Origin: DATAYF01 sp036272735
Lineage (GTDB): Bacteria; Chloroflexota; Ktedonobacteria; Ktedonobacterales; Ktedonobacteraceae
Length of the DNA stretch: 8,708 bases
Assembly: GCA_036272735.1 (NCBI GenBank)
Contig: DATAYF010000688.1
Span: 1 to 8,708, forward strand
Reading direction: 5' to 3'
Positions 5,046 through 8,708 of the stretch are shown here, in pieces. Numbering within the stretch: the first letter of the stretch is position 1; each line of letters starts with the position of its first letter. Position numbers and translations under genes: made by a program. Under the pieces are notes generated by a model. It ran no database searches. It saw only the letters and a list, made by a program, of their open reading frames with translations, and was not told the DNA's origin.

Positions 5046-5103
5046 ACAAGATACCCAGGGGGGGGTATATACTTTTCATATACCCCCCTGGGTATCTTGT
5101 CAA
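5046..5103 (-). promoter_or_regulatory. Double CsoR-type operator overlapping a strong promoter
   Basis: A long inverted repeat joins arms 5046-5070 and 5078-5100 around the 7-nt loop ACTTTTC. The arms differ only in the length of the G/C run (8 G versus 6 C). Each arm is itself a near-palindrome of the form ATACCC...GGGTAT (5051-5068 and 5080-5095), which is the known CsoR operator pattern. On the minus strand a perfect -35 TTGACA (5098-5103) and a -10 TATGAA (5075-5080) are 17 bases apart, and the right operator fills the spacer. The second operator lies just downstream, toward the repressor gene. Two repressor tetramers would block polymerase, a typical autoregulated metal-response promoter. 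Confidence 0.8.
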
Positions 5104-5286
5104 GGGCAAGAAACGGCTTCAACTTGGCCAAAAGAACAGTTCGGTGCATCTGATATTCTCACAAGCAATGCACGTAGGTGGTACTTGGCAGGAGGCTTTG
5201 TTGTAGAGAACGAACCCGAGAAAATACCGAAATGTCCACGCAACCTTTCAGCCGCTACAATAGCATTGACTGGGGTGAAGGGGGTA

Positions 5287-6594
5287 TCAGTCGAGGGCGA
5301 GCAGTTCCTGCCAGTTGGTGGTTGCGCGCGGAGAGCGCAGGGCGGCGTGAGGGAACCAGGGGCGGTGAAGGCCTTGAGCGCCCCAGAAGAGGGTGCTCTG
5401 GCCGAGGTGGGCGTTGACCAGATCGACAATAGCCATCAGGCGCGCTCGGCGGGCCTGTTCCTCCCAGGAGAATTGCTGGAAGAGATCAGGTTGCAGGACA
5501 TGCTGGGGGCGCAGATCGGAGAGCAGGACGCCCACCTTTTTATAAGCGTAGCCGGGTCGGTAGATGGAGGAGAGCAAGGATTGGGCAACCTGGATGAGTT
5601 CGGGCGTAAAGCTGGTGGGAAAGGGCAACGTGTGGGCGGCACTGTTGACGTATTGGGGTGCCTGCGCGTCGAAGGGGTTGGTGGAGAGAAAGACACTCAG
5701 ATGCGCAGTGTGGAGCTGCTGCCGGCGAAGTTTATGCGCGGCGAGGGCGACGTAGCAGGCGATGGCTTGCAAACAGGAGGGGCGATTGGTGATAGGATGA
5801 GCAAAGGAGAGGGCAACCATAATTGTTTGGCGTGGTTTGGAAGCCGTGATGATGGGGAGGCAGCAGATACCGCGAAGTTCAAGGGCGATTCGTTGGATGC
5901 TGACGCCCAGGACGTGGCGCAGATGGAGGTGATCGGCATCTCTGAGACCGCGCGCAGTGAGAATCCCCAGCTCGCGCTGGAGGCGGGAGGCGTAACGCTG
6001 CCCGATGCCCCAGACATCTTCGGCAAGGGTATGAGTGAGCAGGGTTTCCAGGTTTTGGGGGGACCACTCCAGCAAATTGCAGACACCGTGGCACTGCTGC
6101 GGATTGCTCTTACCATATTCGCAGGCGAGCTTCGCTTGCACTTTCGAGGCGCCAATGCCGCAAGTAACCGCAATGCCTGTCCATTGCAGGAGACGCTGGC
6201 GGATGGCGTGCGCCAGCGCTGTGAGTTTCTGATGAGGAAACATAGAGAGGTCAAGAAATGCTTCATCGATGGAATGGATCTCTACCGGGTATCCGAAGGA
6301 GGCAAGCAAGCGCATAATCCGATTAGACATATCTTGATACAGCGGGAAATTTGCGCTGAAGGCGACGCCGTGATGACGCTGGAGCAAGGCTCGGCAGCGG
6401 GCATAGGGTTGCCCCATGGGAATCCCAAGGGCTTTAGCGAAGCGATTGCGAGCGATCACACAGCGGTCATTGCTGCCCAGAACGACCACCGGGCGTGTTT
6501 GGAGTTCTCGCCGCCACACAAGTTCGCAGGAAGCATAAAAATTATCGCAATCAATGAGGGCGATGACGCGGGTATTGGCTGTGGGCTGCATCAT
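5287..6594 (-). CDS. umuC: Y-family error-prone DNA polymerase, UmuC-type (Pol V catalytic subunit)
   Basis: The 435-aa product is a translesion polymerase that copies damaged DNA. The first catalytic Asp lies in IALIDCDNFYASCE (D15, D17), and the acidic pair of the palm is SIDEAFLDL (D110, E111). The thumb and helix-hairpin-helix segment has WGIGQRYASRLQ (195-206), and the little-finger domain follows. A clamp-binding motif, QPDLF (368-372), sits where UmuC has QLNLF. The protein ends with SPRATTNWQELLALD, the DUF4113-like tail that separates UmuC from DinB. Its length matches UmuC (about 420). The ATG at 6594 overlaps the UmuD stop as ATGA, so translation is coupled, and the operon is probably SOS-induced. 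It is intact, with no frameshift seen. The long opposite-strand open frame over this gene is an artefact of its composition. Confidence 0.95.
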   Translation of the reverse strand: MMQPTANTRVIALIDCDNFYASCELVWRRELQTRPVVVLGSNDRCVIARNRFAKALGIPMGQPYARCRALLQRHHGVAFSANFPLYQDMSNRIMRLLASFGYPVEIHSIDEAFLDLSMFPHQKLTALAHAIRQRLLQWTGIAVTCGIGASKVQAKLACEYGKSNPQQCHGVCNLLEWSPQNLETLLTHTLAEDVWGIGQRYASRLQRELGILTARGLRDADHLHLRHVLGVSIQRIALELRGICCLPIITASKPRQTIMVALSFAHPITNRPSCLQAIACYVALAAHKLRRQQLHTAHLSVFLSTNPFDAQAPQYVNSAAHTLPFPTSFTPELIQVAQSLLSSIYRPGYAYKKVGVLLSDLRPQHVLQPDLFQQFSWEEQARRARLMAIVDLVNAHLGQSTLFWGAQGLHRPWFPHAALRSPRATTNWQELLALD

Positions 6595-7001
6595 GATGGC
6601 CGCAGGCGGTGCTGCGCGAGAGGATGGAGGGGACGAATGGAGAACAGGACCACGCCCCAGACTTCGAACTGCATCTGAGGGGTAACGGTCAGTGTCGGAT
6701 AGGATGGATGTTCAGCCTTAAGCAAGATGGTCTGGTGATCCAGCAGGTAGCGTTTGATGGTCAGTCCTGCCTTCAGCGAGGCGATGATGATATCACAGTT
6801 CCTGGCCTCGACCGCGCGATCCACAACGAGCAGATCGCCATCGGTAATCCCGGCGTGGAACATGGAGTTGCCGCAGACGCGGACAAAGTAGGTAGTGTCA
6901 GGGCGAGCGACCAGCAGATCATGGAGGTTGACAGCAAGCTCAGCCCAGTTCTCAGCAGGAGATGGGAAACCAGCCGAGACGGTGAGAAGTGGGAAACGCA
7001 T
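6591..7001 (-). CDS. umuD: UmuD, self-cleaving SOS mutagenesis protein (S24 peptidase)
   Basis: The 136-aa product closely follows the UmuD pattern. It has GFPSPAENWAE with the autocleavage bond at Ala10-Gly11, then TTYFVRVCGNSM with nucleophile Ser46, GITDGDLLVVDR, and the general base Lys83 in LTIKRY, ending with FEVWGVVLFSI. RecA-stimulated self-cleavage yields UmuD', which joins UmuC to form Pol V. The N-terminal arm before the cleavage site has only 10 residues (24 in E. coli), and Cys-Gly is replaced by Ala-Gly. The C-terminal tail after the last strand is about 15 residues longer. AGGAG lies 8 bases before the ATG at 7001. The gene is the first of the umuDC operon. Confidence 0.95.
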   Translation of the reverse strand: MRFPLLTVSAGFPSPAENWAELAVNLHDLLVARPDTTYFVRVCGNSMFHAGITDGDLLVVDRAVEARNCDIIIASLKAGLTIKRYLLDHQTILLKAEHPSYPTLTVTPQMQFEVWGVVLFSIRPLHPLAQHRLRPS

Positions 7002-7051
7002 AGAGAGACTCCTGGAACCACCGGTAAAAATGGTGGAAGATGGTGTAAATA

Positions 7052-7067
7052 TAGAATATGTGTTCTA
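7052..7067 (-). promoter_or_regulatory. Candidate SOS (LexA) box upstream of umuDC
   Basis: The palindrome TAGAACACATATTCTA (minus strand) contains GAAC-N4-ATTC, one base away from the GAAC-N4-GTTC box used by LexA in Gram-positive bacteria and relatives. It lies about 50 bases before the umuD start and abuts a TATATT that could be the -10. SOS control is expected for umuDC. The lexA gene itself is not in the window, so the local consensus is unknown. Confidence 0.5.
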
Positions 7068-7359
7068 TTTCTACTCTACCCGAGTATACCTAGCAAACAA
7101 GCGTGCTGTCAAGAGAGAAGGCGCGCATTCCCTGAAGAGCAGCCGGAAACCAGCAGACGTTGGTCGAGGGAACGAGCGGAGAAGGAGGGGAGAGGTGAAA
7201 CCGCATGAGAAGGGGGGTGAACGAATTCACGGTGCTGTCAGCGGGAAGTGGGCAAATCCCAAAGTGGTGCGCGTCGCTGAGGCTCTTTCCCTGACATATT
7301 TATGTAGTATATAAAAAAATAGAAACGAAAGGAATACAATCTCTGAATACGAATACTCC
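7068..7359. other. Intergenic region between umuD and the phosphotransferase element
   Basis: No convincing gene is present. Open frames here lack ribosome sites and run into unrelated features. The stretch is purine-rich at 7130-7220 and AT-rich at 7290-7340. Its right limit is the CTAG at 7360 that begins the next element. Confidence 0.4.
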
Positions 7360-7386
7360 CTAGTGGTCAGTCTGATTAGCTTTTCG

Positions 7387-7395
7387 TGGTATGAT
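7387..7395 (+). promoter_or_regulatory. Possible extended -10 promoter for the phosphotransferase
   Basis: TGGTATGAT is an extended -10 element (TG-n-TATGAT) just inside the left terminal repeat, about 60 bases before the gene start. No good -35 is seen at 17 bases, as is usual for extended -10 promoters. If real, the element brings its own promoter with its passenger gene. Confidence 0.35.
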
Positions 7396-7455
7396 ACCCA
7401 ACGAATCCTGAAAGAGTGGGACAAAAGCCCCTGGTGTGGAAATGCATCGCTGCAT

Positions 7456-8370
7456 ATGAGTAAGAAAAAAACAGAGTTGACCCGGGGACACGTTCACTTG
7501 TTCCTTCAGAGGCAATTTGCGGGGAAGCCAGAAAACATTCAGCAGCTTGTTGAGGGTGAAGAATCACAAGCCTTTTCGTATGAGTGTGATGGAAAAGGGT
7601 ATGTTCTTCGTATTCATCGAGGGAGTGTAGGCTTTCAAAAGGATGCATATGCCGCCAACCATTTTCATAGTGAAAAGCTTCCTATTCCCCGAGTCATCCA
7701 GGTTGGGTCTATTGATGAACACCATGCTTTCTGCCTGACAGAAAAACGACCAGGCTTCACCTTTCAAGATGCTGATCCCCAAATGATAAGGCAATTGCTT
7801 GAGCCGATCACCCAGGTCTGGCTCGCCCTGAAGGAGTGTGACCTCTGCGAGACGACCGGCTTTGGCGATTTTGATGCGGATGGACAGGGGGTATATGCCA
7901 CCTGGCAGGAGTTTCTTCTTTCTCTTTTCGATTCTTCGGCCTATGATTGGAGTCGGGTGGTCCAGTTTATGGGTCAAACAGCCTTCAGATATTTAGTCAC
8001 TCCTTTTATCTCTCTTGCTCAATCTTGTCCAGAAGAGCGCTCTCTGGTCCATGGGGACTTTGGATCGAATAATGTGCTCACTGATGGTCAAAACATTACT
8101 GCCGTGCTTGACTGGGAGAATGCAAAGTACGGCGATCCGTTGTTTGATGTCGCAACTGCCTATTTTTGGAGTCCCTGGTTGAATTGTATGGCTGCACAAG
8201 CAGGGTATTATGATGAGCTTCTTTCTACACTGCCCAGCTATCATGAGCGTCTTCGCTGTTATCAATTACGCATTGGACTGGATGAAATCCACGACACGGT
8301 CATCCATCAAAATTGGCGGATGGCTCAATGGGCAATAAAGCGAAGCACAGAGATTGTTCACGCTCTCTGA
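7456..8370 (+). CDS. Aminoglycoside phosphotransferase family, hygromycin B kinase-like
   Basis: The 304-aa product resembles E. coli hygromycin B 4-O-phosphotransferase (Hph, 341 aa) over nearly its whole length. Shared features, recalled from memory, are KKxELT at the start, EGEESxAFS (33-41), GYVLR (48-52), LPIP (75-78), GFGxF and YxTW (135-150), HGDFGSNNVLTD (199-210), ITAVLDW (214-220) and FWxPWLxCM with LRIGLD near the end. Asp201 is the catalytic base, Asn206 and Asp219 are the magnesium ligands, and Lys or Arg in VLR is the ATP-side residue. It would phosphorylate an aminocyclitol or related hydroxyl using ATP in the cytoplasm. The start at 7456 matches the family's N-terminus; the longer GTG frame from 7363 begins inside the terminal repeat. 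The ribosome site is weak. It is intact and is the only full gene of the element. The true substrate cannot be told from sequence. Confidence 0.88.
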   Translation: MSKKKTELTRGHVHLFLQRQFAGKPENIQQLVEGEESQAFSYECDGKGYVLRIHRGSVGFQKDAYAANHFHSEKLPIPRVIQVGSIDEHHAFCLTEKRPGFTFQDADPQMIRQLLEPITQVWLALKECDLCETTGFGDFDADGQGVYATWQEFLLSLFDSSAYDWSRVVQFMGQTAFRYLVTPFISLAQSCPEERSLVHGDFGSNNVLTDGQNITAVLDWENAKYGDPLFDVATAYFWSPWLNCMAAQAGYYDELLSTLPSYHERLRCYQLRIGLDEIHDTVIHQNWRMAQWAIKRSTEIVHAL

Positions 8371-8373
8371 AAG

Positions 8374-8462
8374 TCAATCCGACGAAGGTTCTTTCAGGGG
8401 ATAGAGCCACTCAGGCTTCTGGCGGGCATCGCGCGAAGTGAACTGCCAGGAAATACCACGCC
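8374..8462 (-). pseudogene. Possible C-terminal scrap of an IS630-type transposase
   Basis: On the minus strand a short open stretch ending at TGA 8374-8376 reads RRGISWQFTSRDARQKPEWL then YPLKEPSSD. The pattern WQFT-x2-DAR-x-K-x3-LYP is like the last residues of IS630-family transposases as I remember them. Only about 29 residues remain and the upstream side is the terminal repeat. If correct, it links the element to IS630 and suggests that most of the transposase was replaced by the passenger gene. The orientation relative to the ends is odd, so rearrangement is needed. Confidence 0.35.
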
Positions 8463-8490
8463 GCTAAAAGCTAAGCGGACTGACCACTAG

Positions 8491-8708
8491 CACTGCTTTG
8501 TTCGTTTCAATTCGGTCGGATCTACAAGTCACCTGGCAGAAACGGCCTTCTGACTGTTTGGCTGTCTGACTGTTTGGCTGTCAGACCGTCAGACCGTCAG
8601 ACCGTCAGACCGTCAGACCGTCAGTGACAGGACAATGCACTTGCCAGCAGGCTTGAGCAAATTCGCTTTGGAGAAACCGCCAGAGTGAGGAATAGGAGGC
8701 GAGGCAGG
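8491..8708. other. Right flank, no gene seen
   Basis: Apart from the octamer array, the last 218 bases show no open frame with a plausible start. The purine-rich sequence at the very end (GGAATAGGAGG near 8690-8700) could be the ribosome site of a gene that begins outside the window, but no start codon is visible. Confidence 0.35.
8550..8621 (+). repeat. Octamer tandem array, nine 8-bp units
   Basis: The 16-bp unit CTGACTGTTTGGCTGT is repeated exactly twice (8550-8565, 8566-8581). It is followed by CAGACCGT repeated exactly five times (8582-8621) and a partial CAG. All nine octamers end in YGT, so the whole 72 bp has one 8-bp period and probably grew by slippage from a common unit. GTCAG and CTGAC words allow several alternative hairpins. 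There are no unique spacers, so this is not a CRISPR array. Confidence 0.9.

Larger units (their letters stand above)
7360..8490. mobile_element. CTAG-flanked transposase-less element carrying a phosphotransferase gene
   Basis: The left end, CTAGTGGTCAGTC (7360-7372), and the complement of the right end (8478-8490) are identical for 13 bases. With two mismatches the match continues to TTAGCTTTT, giving about 25 bp of inverted terminal repeats, and CGTGGTAT follows in both after a 5-base gap. As in the other element, CTAG lies at both edges, fitting TA duplication in a CTAG target (IS630-type). The 1,131-bp interior holds one complete gene, a phosphotransferase on the plus strand, and a possible scrap of transposase on the minus strand. 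No intact transposase is present. The pre-insertion sequence (ACTCC-CTAG-CACTG) does not obviously fall in a gene. Confidence 0.75.

Noticed and set aside
5026..5109. Longer start for the CsoR-family repressor (28 extra residues)
   Set aside because: The extension would translate the double operator and the -35/-10 region, and family members begin close to the chosen Met.
4774..6678. A 634-codon open frame on the plus strand
   Set aside because: It lies antisense across the csoR-like gene, its operator and all of umuC. Its translation has no domain pattern, while the opposite strand encodes conserved proteins. It is a by-product of GC-rich codon use.
7363..7455. Upstream GTG start for the phosphotransferase
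   Set aside because: The GTG is part of the CTAGTGGTCAG terminal repeat, and known Hph proteins begin at the position of the ATG at 7456.
8550..8621. CRISPR array
   Set aside because: The units are 8 bp and contiguous without unique spacers, and no cas gene is present.

Overview
The window looks like an accessory, element-rich stretch of a moderately high-GC bacterial chromosome. The proline-rich, single-pass secreted-type protein, the many transposon traces and the overall gene style suggest the Ktedonobacteria (Chloroflexota). That placement is inference from general resemblance, not from a marker gene.

Layout, left to right. Bases 1-90 are the 3' end of an unidentified gene. Bases 91-720 are non-coding, with a strong terminator hairpin (402-441), short direct repeats and a 17-codon micro-ORF behind a strong Shine-Dalgarno. 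A DDE transposase (721-2100, +) follows. Next is a small gene of unknown function (minus strand, 4149 to 2116) split into two halves by a 1.65-kb insertion (2322-3969). The outer ends of the insertion are matching inverted repeats flanked by CTAG. Removing the insertion and one CTAG rejoins the halves in frame into a 129-aa protein. The insertion has a 181-bp MITE at one end, a left-truncated copy of it at the other, and between them a two-gene cassette: a 63-aa membrane peptide overlapping a 278-aa membrane-anchored proline-rich protein. The decayed start of a paralogue lies behind the cassette.

Bases 4262-5103 form a metal-response operon on the minus strand: a CsoR/RcnR-family repressor with a striking double palindromic operator in its promoter, then an HMA (heavy-metal-associated) domain gene. 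The HMA gene appears to be the frameshifted, truncated start of a P1B-type metal-transport ATPase. Bases 5287-7001 encode an SOS mutagenesis operon, umuD-umuC, joined by an ATGA overlap and preceded by a LexA-box-like palindrome.

Bases 7360-8490 are a second CTAG-flanked element with about 25-bp inverted repeats and no intact transposase. It carries a full-length homologue of hygromycin B phosphotransferase and, near its right end, what may be a scrap of an IS630-type transposase. The window ends in a nine-unit octamer tandem array (8550-8621).

The main theme is two independent transposase-less elements, both bounded by CTAG (target preference known for IS630-family elements), each carrying passenger genes. 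One interrupts a gene whose original reading frame can be reconstructed exactly.
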